The position numbers and the translations under genes were made by a program. From positions 1-29,514 of the IMG/VR virus record IMGVR_UViG_3300044546_000550: a stretch of DNA of 29,514 nucleotides, one strand, 5' to 3'. Source of the stretch: a virus. Below the pieces are notes generated by a model. It had not been told where the DNA came from, did no database searches, and saw only the letters and a list, made by a program, of their open reading frames with translations. Shown piece after piece: positions 7,112-15,871 of this stretch. Position 1 is the first letter of the stretch, and each line of letters opens with the position of its first letter.

Positions 7112-9711
7112 TGGCGGAAAAATCAGCAATATTCACACTCAAAGTTGACACGGGCAACAGCGTTAACGACATCAATTCCTTTGATAAAAGTTTACAGGGC
7201 CTCAATAAGGACATTGATAAAACTCAAAGCAATCTAAACGACAGCACGGCAACGGATAATTTTGCTCAAAACTTACAGGATTTGAACGCAAAAGTTGAGG
7301 CGGGCGGATTAACGATGAGGCAATTATCAAAAGTTGTGCGCGAATATCAATCAATCGCCATGGCTACCGGATCAACCTCACCGATTGGGATGGAGGCGAT
7401 TAAGCGAGGCGCGGAGTTAACCGATAAAATGGGCGATGTTCGAAAGCAAACAACCGCTTTAAGTTCCGACTTTGTGAAATTGGATACAGCCGTTCAAGCC
7501 ATTGAAACAGGCGCATCCGTTTTCCAGGGCGTTCAAAGTGCAATCGCATTAACCGGCGTTGAGAATGAAAAGCTCATGGAAACAATGGTAAAATTGCAAG
7601 CCGTTCAAGGCGTTGCAAGTTCGATTAATACCATTGCAAACAATTTAAATAGTGAATCAGTTTTAGGCCTTCAATTAAAGACGGCTTGGGAAAAGATTTA
7701 CGCGGTTGCCGTTGGTAATTCAACGGGCGCCATGAAGGGCCTCCGGGTTGCAATGCTATCCACGGGAATTGGTGCGTTGATCATTGGAGTTGGTGCGTTA
7801 ATTGCGAATTGGGATAAATTAAAAAACGCGATCAGCTCGCAAACAGGCGCGCAAAAAATATCCAATCAAGTAATGAAAACCGCGACTTCTCAAATATCAA
7901 ATGAGTTGAGCGCATCGGATAAATTGAGCCGTCAATTGAGGGATGAAACTTTAACCCGTCAACAAAAGATACAAAAGGTTAAGGAATTTCAATTAGCTTA
8001 TCCAGGTCTATTGAAAAACGTAAACCTTGAAACAATGTCAATTGCTCAGATCAACGGGCAATTAGTAAAGAACATTGAATTATTAAAATTGCAAGCTCAG
8101 GCCAAAGCAATCGAAGCGGTTCGCGCTGAAAAGTTACAAGAGAAACTTGAAACGCAATTAGACATCCAGGCGCAAGCCCAGGAGGAGGCCGGCAATTTTA
8201 CAATTGATATAGGGAGCAACGCTAAAAATGGATGGATCGGATACAGTACCGGAGCGGAAAACGCGAAACTCGCAACAATGAATTTTACTAAAATTCAAAC
8301 CAACGGAACAAAGCAAATTGATAAAGAGGTTAAGGCCTTGGATACGGCATCGGATGCGATTGATAAACAAATTGCATTGATGAAAAAACAAGGGGCTTCC
8401 GTAGATGATGGATCAACTAAAATAGTTGACTATTCAAAAAATGTAAAAAAATCAAGCGACGCAACAAAGGACGCAACGCAAGCGATTGAGGACAAAGCTC
8501 GCGCAATTGAACAAATTGCCGAATGGGAAAAAGAGGCCGGAGATATGATGTTGACGGAATACGAGAAACAAAAAAATGATGTCAAATTAAAATATGAGGA
8601 AAGGTTAAAAATTGCGCGCACATATTATACCGAAGGATCAAAAGAGGTACAGGATCTTTTGATCGCTCAAATGAATGAGGAAAATGATATTGAGTTAAAA
8701 CAACAGGAACAAGCCTACGCACAGAAAAAAGCCTCGGATGATTTAGTAACGGCCGAAATAGAGGCAACCGAAAAACGAAAGTTGGAATTGGCGAAAGAAT
8801 ATCAAGCTCTTATTGCGGATGAATATCAAAAGGAAATTTTAGCTTTTGAGAAAACCCAAGAGGATAAAGCTAAAATTTTAGGCGAAAGTTTAGCCTTGGG
8901 AAATATTTCCCAAGAGGATTACATGAAAGAAATGTTAAACCTGGAGGAGGAATATGACAAGAAAATCGTTGAGGTTAACAAAAAGAAAAACAAGGACATT
9001 TCCGACGAGGAAAAAAAGACAAATGAGGAAAGAGTTGCAAGAGCAAAGGATTTAATTGAGCAAGCTCAAAAGGGCCTTGATGATCTTAAAAAAGTAAATG
9101 ACATCGTAAAGATGTTTGAGGAGAATAAACTTGCGGAAAACAAGAAACGCGCGGAACAACAAACGTTAATTTTAGATGAGCAAATGAAAGCTCAGTTAAG
9201 CAATCAAAATTTAACGGATGCTCAAAAAACGGCAATTGAGGAAAGCTTTGCCAAAAAGAAATATGAAATTCAATTAAAGCAATTCAAGGATGATGATAAA
9301 ATAAAACGCGCTCAATTTAACCGTGATAAAGCTTTCAGGATCGCACAAATTGGAATGGATACAGCCTCGGCAATTACAAAAGGAATCGCGGAATTTGGAC
9401 CGCCTCCATCACCGGCCGGGATTGCTTCAATTGCTTTTGCCTCTGGTATTGGTATTGCCCAGGCGATGGCTGTATCAAAACAACAATATCAAGGCGGATC
9501 AATGCCAACAGCTCCAAACCTTTCAGGTGGGGCCGGAATGGGCGCAAGCGCTTTCCAAATTAATCAAGGCAATCAACAAACGACTAGCACAACAACGGCA
9601 ACAGGAACCCCAACAACAACGCCATATGTTCCCGTTGTTCTAGTTGAAAGCGATGTAACAGGAATTCAAAACAAAGTTAAGGCCCAAGAAAATAAAAGCC
9701 TTTTCGGGTAA
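7111..9711 (+). CDS. Tail tape measure protein
   Basis: The 866-residue protein has the hallmarks of a tape measure. The N-terminal region is Ser, Asn and Gln rich and helical, and a hydrophobic Gly-rich segment (AMLSTGIGALIIGVGALIAN, about 214-233) could insert into the host membrane. A very long charged coiled coil runs from about 440 to 740. It closes with a Gly, Ala, Thr and Pro rich tail (residues 770-850) containing GTPTTTPYVP. At about 1.5 angstrom per residue the tail would be near 130 nm (rule of thumb). No sheath or baseplate-wedge genes are visible, so a non-contractile siphovirus tail is likely. It follows the tail-tip genes rather than preceding them, which is the reverse of the usual order. 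Confidence 0.88.
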   Translation: MAEKSAIFTLKVDTGNSVNDINSFDKSLQGLNKDIDKTQSNLNDSTATDNFAQNLQDLNAKVEAGGLTMRQLSKVVREYQSIAMATGSTSPIGMEAIKRGAELTDKMGDVRKQTTALSSDFVKLDTAVQAIETGASVFQGVQSAIALTGVENEKLMETMVKLQAVQGVASSINTIANNLNSESVLGLQLKTAWEKIYAVAVGNSTGAMKGLRVAMLSTGIGALIIGVGALIANWDKLKNAISSQTGAQKISNQVMKTATSQISNELSASDKLSRQLRDETLTRQQKIQKVKEFQLAYPGLLKNVNLETMSIAQINGQLVKNIELLKLQAQAKAIEAVRAEKLQEKLETQLDIQAQAQEEAGNFTIDIGSNAKNGWIGYSTGAENAKLATMNFTKIQTNGTKQIDKEVKALDTASDAIDKQIALMKKQGASVDDGSTKIVDYSKNVKKSSDATKDATQAIEDKARAIEQIAEWEKEAGDMMLTEYEKQKNDVKLKYEERLKIARTYYTEGSKEVQDLLIAQMNEENDIELKQQEQAYAQKKASDDLVTAEIEATEKRKLELAKEYQALIADEYQKEILAFEKTQEDKAKILGESLALGNISQEDYMKEMLNLEEEYDKKIVEVNKKKNKDISDEEKKTNEERVARAKDLIEQAQKGLDDLKKVNDIVKMFEENKLAENKKRAEQQTLILDEQMKAQLSNQNLTDAQKTAIEESFAKKKYEIQLKQFKDDDKIKRAQFNRDKAFRIAQIGMDTASAITKGIAEFGPPPSPAGIASIAFASGIGIAQAMAVSKQQYQGGSMPTAPNLSGGAGMGASAFQINQGNQQTTSTTTATGTPTTTPYVPVVLVESDVTGIQNKVKAQENKSLFG

Positions 9712-9729
9712 CATTAAAACACTTTAAGC

Positions 9730-10347
9730 ATGATGAAAGATTTACCACTTTACGAAATTGGGATTGATTTAAATGATAAGGAAACGAAAATAACTTTCAA
9801 TTCCCTGGTAAAAAATCCCGCTCACTCGAAATCGTTTGAAACGTTTTCGAAAGTTGAGCGCCAATACTTTTTTAACGACGATGAGCAAACGATCACCGGA
9901 GTAATGATTGCCTGCGATGTTCCAATTTACCGATTCAATAAAGATACAAAAGAGCAATACTATGTACAATTCACAAAGCAATCAATCAAAGATATTGTTT
10001 TAGACATGGCCCAACGTCAAACGTTTAATTCCGTAAACATCGAGCACAACAGCAAAGAAATTGTTAGTGATATTTTTATGACAATGATTTATGTTATCGA
10101 TGAGGCAAACGGGTTCACGGCTCCGGATCGATTTAAGGATGAAAGCGATGGCACCGCGATTGCTAGTTACAAATGCTTAAACGCGGATGTTTACGAGCAA
10201 GCAAAAGCGGGCGACTTTAAAGGCTTTTCTATTGAGGGCGTTTTTGCCCTTTATGAAACCGGCGCAACTTACAACGGATTCAATGCGGATTTGGATCTTT
10301 TGGATCAATTAATTTTGGAATTGAATTCACTCAAAGAAACACTTTAA
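9730..10347 (+). CDS. XkdF-like putative prohead serine protease
   Basis: The 205-residue product matches the XkdF-like protease domain pattern. It has TITGVMIACDVPIYRFN (about 54-70), EQYYVQFTKQSIKDIV, then a conserved histidine in SVNIEHNSKEIV (about 103-114) and GDFKGFSIEGVFALYE (about 163-178), whose Ser would be the nucleophile. Such proteases mature the prohead by cutting scaffold and capsid N-termini. The neighbours fit: a scaffold-like gene and the major capsid gene follow directly. The start could be either of two adjacent ATGs (9730 or 9733). Active-site residues are assigned by analogy, not proven. Confidence 0.75.
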   Translation: MMKDLPLYEIGIDLNDKETKITFNSLVKNPAHSKSFETFSKVERQYFFNDDEQTITGVMIACDVPIYRFNKDTKEQYYVQFTKQSIKDIVLDMAQRQTFNSVNIEHNSKEIVSDIFMTMIYVIDEANGFTAPDRFKDESDGTAIASYKCLNADVYEQAKAGDFKGFSIEGVFALYETGATYNGFNADLDLLDQLILELNSLKETL

Positions 10348-10375
10348 CACAATAAACAAGAAATCAAAAAATTTT

Positions 10376-11227
10376 ATGAAAAAGAAACTTGAAACAATTT
10401 TCAGTTTGATGAATCAAATCAAAGCGAAAATAACAACCGGAAAATTTTCCGAGGCAACCTTAGAGGATGGAACTGTTTTAACTTGGGAGGGTGATCTTGC
10501 TCCGGGCGTAGCTGTTTTTGTTGTTGACGGGGAAAACAACGTACCGGCTCCGGAAGGAACTCACATGTTGACGGGCGACTTTGCAGGAAAAAGCATTGTT
10601 TTAGATGCTGAAGGAATCATTGTTGAGGTGATTGAGGAGGACGGATTGTCAAAAGATGGCAAAGGCGATGAAGGAACAGCCGAAGCAAAAACGGAAGTTT
10701 TCTCGAAAAAAGAAATTTTGCATTTCGCGCAAATCATGGAGGTTTCTAAATGGTCCATGACTGTTGACCAGGATACAATCGAAGTTGGAACGGCTTTAAC
10801 TTATTCTTATACATACGGCGAAACAACCGACGTTTACAGCGTAATGGCGGGCGAATATGAAACAGCCGAAGGAAAAAGATTTTTAGTTGACGGTTCCGGA
10901 GTAGTTAGAATGTTTTTGGATGAGGCAACGCCAACAGATACCGCACAAGTTCAAGCATCCAATGAGGAGATGAGTAAGGCGGTTAATGAGGCAAAGGAAA
11001 TCTCAAACGGCGTTTTCAATGTAGTTGAACAAGTAAGCGCGATCGTTGGTGAATTATCCGCACAAATCGAAAAACAGGCTTTGGAATTTGCTGAGATCAA
11101 AGGACGCTTTGAGAAAGTAGCAAACGCGCCAAGCGACAAAACAAAAGAAAATGAGCGTTTTTCTCGTATTGAATCAAGCGAGTTTAACGCTACTCAAAAA
11201 AGATTACTTGATTCATTGAATAAATAA
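10376..11227 (+). CDS. Scaffold-like protein with two repeated small domains
   Basis: The 283-residue product appears to contain two related beta domains. One is at about 23-88 (ATLEDGTVLTWEGDLAPG, VPAPEGTHMLTG, SIVLDAEGIIVEVIEE) and the other at about 125-182 (TIEVGTALTYSYTYGE, YETAEGKRFLVDGSGVVRMF). A coiled coil follows at about 190-250 (EEMSKAVNEAKEISNGVFNVVEQVSA region), then a charged tail. Lying between the protease and the major capsid genes, it is most simply a capsid scaffold cleaved on maturation. The leader contains TAACACAATAAA, shared with the gene at 3109. The repeated-domain reading is from visual alignment only. Confidence 0.6.
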   Translation: MKKKLETIFSLMNQIKAKITTGKFSEATLEDGTVLTWEGDLAPGVAVFVVDGENNVPAPEGTHMLTGDFAGKSIVLDAEGIIVEVIEEDGLSKDGKGDEGTAEAKTEVFSKKEILHFAQIMEVSKWSMTVDQDTIEVGTALTYSYTYGETTDVYSVMAGEYETAEGKRFLVDGSGVVRMFLDEATPTDTAQVQASNEEMSKAVNEAKEISNGVFNVVEQVSAIVGELSAQIEKQALEFAEIKGRFEKVANAPSDKTKENERFSRIESSEFNATQKRLLDSLNK

Positions 11228-11257
11228 ATTTTATTAACCCATTAAAAAAGAAAAAAA

Positions 11258-12220
11258 ATGGCAAGTTTAAAACAAATTATCAAACAAAAATTCGATTACG
11301 ATGTAGCGGATTTAGGCGCTTATGTAGATGAGCAAAGAAACGAACTTTTAGTTCGCCAGGTAACCGAAGCTCGCACGCTTCAATTGATCAAAACGCAAGA
11401 AGGTATCAAAGGATCTGAAAAATTGAAATTGCTTTCAGATACGTTGACTTATCAAACAGCTGATTGTGATATGACAGATTTAGGAGAAACTAAATTTTCC
11501 GATCGCCAAATTACAGTTGAGCCAATCGGTTACAAAAAAGGTTTTTGTAATGATGACTTAGTAGGATTTTGGACTCAATTAGCTTTACCAGCTGGGGCAA
11601 TGGCTCAAAACAAAGAGCTACCTTTTGAGGCTTTGATCACAAATTACATTTTGTCTTTGAACGCATTGGAATTAGATAAATTAATTTGGAAAGGAAACAA
11701 ATCAACCGGAACCGGAAACATGGCATTCATGAACGGATTTGCTTCATTCTTGACAGTTGCAAACGGATGTACAAATTTGAACCCGTCAAATGCAACAGCG
11801 ATCAACGCGAGCAACGCATACGATTTATTTTATGACATGTTCAATTCAATGAATTCAGCTGTTGCGGAAAGCCCAGAAAAAATCGCATTTTGTGGACGTG
11901 AGAACTTCAACTACTTAGTGAAAAACTTAGTTGATTTGAATTTCTTTCATTATTCACCGGCGGACATCGCGTCAATGACTTCGGTTATTATCCCAGGTAC
12001 GGACTTAACAGTTGAAAAAGTTCCAGGATTGAACGGCGATTCTCGCGTATTTGTTGGAAAACGTAGCGCGTTTACTTTCGGAACGGATTTAGCATCTGAT
12101 TCAAGTAACTTTGAATTGTGGTATTCTCAGGATGATGATAAACTTTACATCCGTTCTAAATTCAAAGCGGGAGTTCAAGTACCTTTCTTAAATGAAATCG
12201 GAGTTTTTGTTTTAGATTAA
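11258..12220 (+). CDS. Major capsid protein (HK97-fold type)
   Basis: The 320-residue product has the length and style of a Bacteroidetes-phage major capsid protein. It has an N-terminal helix (MASLKQIIKQKFDYDV), then LGETKFSDRQITVEPIGYKKGF (E-loop-like), a spine-helix-like LPFEALITNYILSLNALELDKLIWKG region (about 127-150), and a P-domain end LYIRSKFKAGVQVPFLNEIGVF. It follows protease and scaffold genes, has a very A-rich leader and is closed by a hairpin terminator. Codons look optimised and regular, as expected for a highly expressed gene. The HK97 fold is inferred from layout, not from a specific motif. Confidence 0.82.
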   Translation: MASLKQIIKQKFDYDVADLGAYVDEQRNELLVRQVTEARTLQLIKTQEGIKGSEKLKLLSDTLTYQTADCDMTDLGETKFSDRQITVEPIGYKKGFCNDDLVGFWTQLALPAGAMAQNKELPFEALITNYILSLNALELDKLIWKGNKSTGTGNMAFMNGFASFLTVANGCTNLNPSNATAINASNAYDLFYDMFNSMNSAVAESPEKIAFCGRENFNYLVKNLVDLNFFHYSPADIASMTSVIIPGTDLTVEKVPGLNGDSRVFVGKRSAFTFGTDLASDSSNFELWYSQDDDKLYIRSKFKAGVQVPFLNEIGVFVLD

Positions 12221-12230
12221 TCAATTTTTC

Positions 12231-12251
12231 AAAGGGGGTTCGCCCCCTTTT
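12231..12251 (+). terminator. Hairpin terminator after major capsid gene
   Basis: An 8-bp GC-rich stem (AAAGGGGG with CCCCCTTT) closes a TTCG loop and ends in TTTT. It lies 11 bases after the capsid stop and before the next gene. It probably causes partial termination or protects the 3' end of capsid messenger, since downstream late genes still need expression. Confidence 0.8.
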
Positions 12252-12271
12252 AACCCTTTAAAATAAAAAAC

Positions 12272-12799
12272 ATGAGTTGTACTTTATCAGCTGGTTGGAA
12301 TGATAGAATTTGTACCGTTGGAAAAGGCGGAATCAAATCGGTTTTATTCTTTACCAAAGATCAATTAACAGGGGCGAGCAACCCTACAATAGTAGCGAAC
12401 CAAATTACCACAATGACGGTAACGGGCGACACTTACCACTACAAATTGAAAAGAGATTTATCAAATGCAACGTACCCGGTGCGTGCAAATGATAACGGAG
12501 CTTTGTATTACGAGCAAACTCTTTCAATGATCCTTAACAATGACACGAAAGAATTGCGCGCTGAAATTCATTTATTAGCGCAAAACGAATTAGTTGCATT
12601 AGTTGAGAAAAGAAATGGCGATATTATCGCGCTTGGATTGGATCAAGGTTTACAGATCCGCGAAGCTTCGGAGGCGGGAACGGGAACAGCTGTTGCCGAT
12701 CGTAACGGGCATACAATCGTAATGACATCCATGGAGGATAACGAGGTTCCGGATGTTGCCTCTTCTGTTTGGAATACTTTGCTAGGCCAAGCGGTTTAA
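12272..12799 (+). CDS. Putative major tail tube protein
   Basis: The 175-residue product is beta-rich and matches a pattern I associate with tail tube proteins of Bacteroidetes siphophages. It has DRICTVGKGGIKSVLFFTK near the start, then TVTGDTYHYKLKRDL, GALYYEQTLSMILNN, RNGDIIALGLDQGLQIR, and the closing signature EAGTGTAVADRNGHTIVMTS. It follows the major capsid gene and is bracketed by hairpin terminators, which suits a product needed in many copies. It could instead be a head decoration protein, but the GTGxAxxDRNG ending favours the tube. Confidence 0.65.
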   Translation: MSCTLSAGWNDRICTVGKGGIKSVLFFTKDQLTGASNPTIVANQITTMTVTGDTYHYKLKRDLSNATYPVRANDNGALYYEQTLSMILNNDTKELRAEIHLLAQNELVALVEKRNGDIIALGLDQGLQIREASEAGTGTAVADRNGHTIVMTSMEDNEVPDVASSVWNTLLGQAV

Positions 12800-12819
12800 T
12801 TAGTGAATTGAAAAATATG

Positions 12820-12849
12820 AAAGGCAAAGTTTTACGCTTTGCCTTTTTT
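12820..12849 (+). terminator. Hairpin terminator after tail tube gene
   Basis: A perfect 10-bp stem (AAAGGCAAAG with CTTTGCCTTT) closes a 7-base loop and is followed by a T-run that includes the stem end (844-849). It lies 20 bases past the stop of the tube gene and 14 bases before the next start. Confidence 0.85.
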
Positions 12850-12862
12850 AATACCTTTGAAA

Positions 12863-13054
12863 ATGGCAAAGATTAGAAAGGAATGTTTGGGAATGAAAAT
12901 CAAACATGAAAATTTTGGTAAGTGGTTTACGATTTCCGAGGGAAATGAAGCGATTTACAAGGCTTTAAAATTCGATGTATTCGAGAAAAAAACAAAAGCA
13001 AATGTTGAAAATAAAAAAGGGCCAAGTCAATCAATTGACGGTAACGGCATCTGA
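12863..13054 (+). CDS. Small hypothetical head-tail region protein
   Basis: The 63-residue product starts MAKIRKECLGMKIKHENFGK, chosen over an upstream in-frame ATG at 12839 because that codon lies inside the terminator hairpin. The sequence FTISEGNEAIYKALKFDVFE looks like a small compact beta-alpha protein that recurs between tube or capsid genes and portal genes in related phages. I know no function. It overlaps the next gene by about 50 bases. Confidence 0.55.
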   Translation: MAKIRKECLGMKIKHENFGKWFTISEGNEAIYKALKFDVFEKKTKANVENKKGPSQSIDGNGI

Positions 13055-13358
13055 ATTAACAACAATTTCAAACCCCATTTTTGAATGGGAATTCACTCAC
13101 TCGCAATCGCGTGCGGTGGTAACGGAAACGCTGAATAATATTTCTCAAAGCGTTCCGCGATACGATTTATTTATCCTGGAGGAGGGCGTTGATATTACGT
13201 TTCCATTTGAAGGACAATACACGTACAAAATAACTGAGGAACAAACAGGCGTAATTTTGGAGATCGGACGCGCCGAAGTATTTGGAGCGGATCCAATCGA
13301 TCACGATCATTCAGAAAACGCAATTGATAAAATATACAATGGAGAACTCGAAAACTAG
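13002..13358 (+). CDS. Small beta-rich structural protein
   Basis: The 118-residue product is taken from the ATG at 13002, giving MLKIKKGQVNQLTVTASEL. It is beta-rich: FEWEFTHSQSRAVVTETL, then RYDLFILEEGVDITFPFEGQYTYKITEEQTG, and a short His/Asp/Glu-rich tail (DPIDHDHSENA). The pattern (a GQVNxLTVT start, an aromatic-rich middle and a GQYTYKI strand) recurs in phage structural modules of Bacteroidetes and suggests a small Ig-like virion or adaptor domain. It overlaps both neighbours, consistent with translational coupling. Function is unknown. Confidence 0.6.
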   Translation: MLKIKKGQVNQLTVTASELTTISNPIFEWEFTHSQSRAVVTETLNNISQSVPRYDLFILEEGVDITFPFEGQYTYKITEEQTGVILEIGRAEVFGADPIDHDHSENAIDKIYNGELEN

Positions 13359-15366
13359 AAAGCCGAAAACAGTTGAAAGAACAAGCTTTGCCAAAGTAGC
13401 GCCAAAACCTACGGAGGAAAAAGATACTAAGGGCTTTATAAAATGGGGTAAAAAAAATGATTATCCTTTTTTCCTTAATGATTTAACCGAGGGATCACCG
13501 GTTCACGGGGGGATCATAAAAAATAAAGTTCGCTATATTGCCGGCGGAGGGATTGAAATTGTTTCCGGAAATTTGGAGGAATTTTTATTGAATCAATATG
13601 CTGATTTCGATATGAACGAAATCGCGGAGGCAATTTGCGAGGATGGCGAAAGATACGGCGGTTACGTTGTTAAGGGTACCTATGACATGGAGGGAACGCG
13701 AGCGGTTAAATGGGAACATTTGCCAATGGATGCTTGCCGTTTTAATTCCGACATGACAACCGTTTATTTGTCCAATGATTGGAACGCACAAAACCAGGAC
13801 GCGGAAAAAACAGGTTATCGAAGTTATCCGGTTTATAATGAAAATGTAACATCCGGATCATTCTTTATTTATTATAAAGATCCAACTAAAAAGAATCGCA
13901 AAGAGTTGGGCGTTTATCCAAAGCCCCCGTATTATTCCGGAATTTCGGCAATTGAAACGGATTGGAATTTAAACAAGTACAATAATGCCTTGATCCAAAA
14001 CTCGTTTTCATCCGGGACAATGATTGTCTTTACAGATGGCGAGCCGGAAACGGAGGAGGAAATCCAAAAAATCAAAAACGATATTAAGGCCCCAAGCCAG
14101 GGCGCCGAAAATGCCGGTGAAATAATTATCACTTTTGCGGAGGGCAAAGATCGCGCGCCGTTAGTAATGCCATTAAACGGGAATGATCTCGATAAACGTT
14201 ACACGGTTACGAATCAAGCTACCCTCCAAAATATTTTAATTGCTCATGGAGTAGTTGGTCCAATATTATTTGGAGTAATGCAACAGGGTTCATTCAATGG
14301 CGCTGAAAGTGAGCAATTGTTTGAAGTATTCAAAAAAACTTACGTGATGCAACGCCAAGCGCGCATTAATTGGATGTTAAATAAAATGATGAAACTTTCA
14401 GGATATGAGGGCGAATGTAAATTAATGGGCGTTAAACCTGTTGAGGATGCAATCAATACAACAACCCCAGAAAGTAGCATAACAATTAACAACGCGCCAA
14501 CGCCAACAACAACGGAAACGGCTCCGGCTGTTGCACCAATCGAGGCGCCTGTTACAGATGTGTCCAAAACAGCTTTAAACGGGGCGCAAATCGCCTCATT
14601 AGTTGACGTTGTGGCCAAGGTTAAACTTGGGGAAATTGATTCAAATAGCGGGGTTGAAATTATCCTGGCTTCATTCCCTTCAATTGATCAGGCGCAAGCT
14701 CAAAAAATGGTAGGAGTTACAACAACGGGATTCAGTACGTGCAAAGGAAATCACTCATTCAGCAAAGACGATTTAACCGTTTTCGCTGAATTTGGTGAAA
14801 GCGCTTCAAACTTTGAGGAGTTCGCAAAAATCCCGATTGAATGGGATTCCATTACGGAAAACGTTTTCAAAAAACATGATGAGGTTTTCGCTACAATTGG
14901 CGAAATAACAATTGGAATTGAAAGCATTGATAAAGATATTTTAGCTTTATTAAATAAGGGTGAGGATAGCAACGGGATAGCGCAAGCAACAGGATTAAAA
15001 ATCAAAGATGTTGCTCTTTCAATTTCTCGCCTTACTGAATGGGGTTTAGTTAAAGGAGGTGAGCTTTCAAGCCTTGGCGATAAATTGATTTCAACAGAGG
15101 TTGCCGATATTCCAACGTTTGAGGTTCGATATAGTTACCAGGTTCGAACAGATGTTCCCGACGCTATTTCCGGGAGCCGTGAATTTTGCGCAAACTTAAT
15201 TGATTTGAATCGACTTTACACACGTGAAGAAATTAACACAATTTCAAGCCGAGTTGATCGCGATGTTTGGGTTTACAAAGGTGGGTTTTATACCAATCCG
15301 GAAACGCAAATAACAACCCCTTGGTGTCGTCATTTGTGGTTTCAATCAATCGTTAAAAAAAGCTAA
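13339..15366 (+). CDS. Portal protein with long C-terminal fusion
   Basis: This 675-residue protein starts at 13339 (MENSKTRKPKTVERTSFAKV); an upstream in-frame ATG at 13282 lies deep in the previous gene. Residues about 25-370 form the portal body (KWGKKNDYPFFLNDL, SPVHGGIIKNKVRYIAGGG, then QNSFSSGTMIVFTDGEPE and GVVGPILFGVMQQGSFNGAESEQ). This is the dodecameric DNA gate and packaging dock. A Thr, Pro and Ala rich linker follows (about 375-410). Then come a helical segment (LVDVVAKVKLGEI), a winged-helix-like stretch (ILALLNKGEDSNGIAQATG, about 533-552) and a Mu-F-like end (SREFCANLIDLNRLYTREEI; TPWCRHLW). The last may be a fused minor head domain. Confidence 0.85.
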   Translation: MENSKTRKPKTVERTSFAKVAPKPTEEKDTKGFIKWGKKNDYPFFLNDLTEGSPVHGGIIKNKVRYIAGGGIEIVSGNLEEFLLNQYADFDMNEIAEAICEDGERYGGYVVKGTYDMEGTRAVKWEHLPMDACRFNSDMTTVYLSNDWNAQNQDAEKTGYRSYPVYNENVTSGSFFIYYKDPTKKNRKELGVYPKPPYYSGISAIETDWNLNKYNNALIQNSFSSGTMIVFTDGEPETEEEIQKIKNDIKAPSQGAENAGEIIITFAEGKDRAPLVMPLNGNDLDKRYTVTNQATLQNILIAHGVVGPILFGVMQQGSFNGAESEQLFEVFKKTYVMQRQARINWMLNKMMKLSGYEGECKLMGVKPVEDAINTTTPESSITINNAPTPTTTETAPAVAPIEAPVTDVSKTALNGAQIASLVDVVAKVKLGEIDSNSGVEIILASFPSIDQAQAQKMVGVTTTGFSTCKGNHSFSKDDLTVFAEFGESASNFEEFAKIPIEWDSITENVFKKHDEVFATIGEITIGIESIDKDILALLNKGEDSNGIAQATGLKIKDVALSISRLTEWGLVKGGELSSLGDKLISTEVADIPTFEVRYSYQVRTDVPDAISGSREFCANLIDLNRLYTREEINTISSRVDRDVWVYKGGFYTNPETQITTPWCRHLWFQSIVKKS

Positions 15367-15367
15367 T

Positions 15368-15871
15368 ATGAATTATTTAATTTCAGTTGAGGAGGTGATC
15401 CGACGCGGTTTAACTCATGGAAACGTTGACGCGAAAACAATAACCGTTGCAATCGCACGCGCTCAGGATATACATATCCAAACGGCGCTCGGAACATGCC
15501 TTTTTAAAGAGCTGTTAACGCGAGTTCAAAACAATAATTGGGATGCTAATTACACGCTTTTAATGGATGAGTACGTTTTACCGGCCTTGATCGCGTTTGT
15601 TGATTACAGAATGATTGATTACACAACCGAAAAGATCACAAACAAGGCAACCGGTTATTTGCAGGATGCAAATTTACAGGCCATGTCAAACGATCAACGT
15701 AATCCAATGCGGGACCGTTTGAGAAAAGATGCTTATTTTTACAAAGAGAGGTTAATCGGATTTTTGAAAGATGATAACGGAAACAATTATCCACTTTATA
15801 CAGATTGCGAATGCAACAAGGAAAACGTATTGAAAGAGAAAAGGGGATTCCGAAAAAATTGGATCGTTTAA
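15368..15871 (+). CDS. Head-tail connector protein (DUF6712-like)
   Basis: The 167-residue product shows the DUF6712 layout: ISVEEVIRRGLTHGNVDAKT then an AQDIHIQTALGTCLFKELL helix near residues 36-54 and a conserved helix LLMDEYVLPALIAFVDYRM. Proteins of this family replace the classic HK97 gp6-type adaptor in many Bacteroidetes phages and presumably bind below the portal. It starts 1 bp after the portal stop. The C-terminus (YTDCECNKENVLKEKRGFRK) has a cysteine pair but no known site. Family call by motif recall. Confidence 0.72.
   Translation: MNYLISVEEVIRRGLTHGNVDAKTITVAIARAQDIHIQTALGTCLFKELLTRVQNNNWDANYTLLMDEYVLPALIAFVDYRMIDYTTEKITNKATGYLQDANLQAMSNDQRNPMRDRLRKDAYFYKERLIGFLKDDNGNNYPLYTDCECNKENVLKEKRGFRKNWIV

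Noticed and set aside
14340-14618. Minus-strand frame of 92 codons that looks like a membrane protein
   Set aside because: It is the antisense of the Thr/Pro/Ala linker in the portal gene, which yields Val, Ala and Gly by complement. No start context or promoter supports it.
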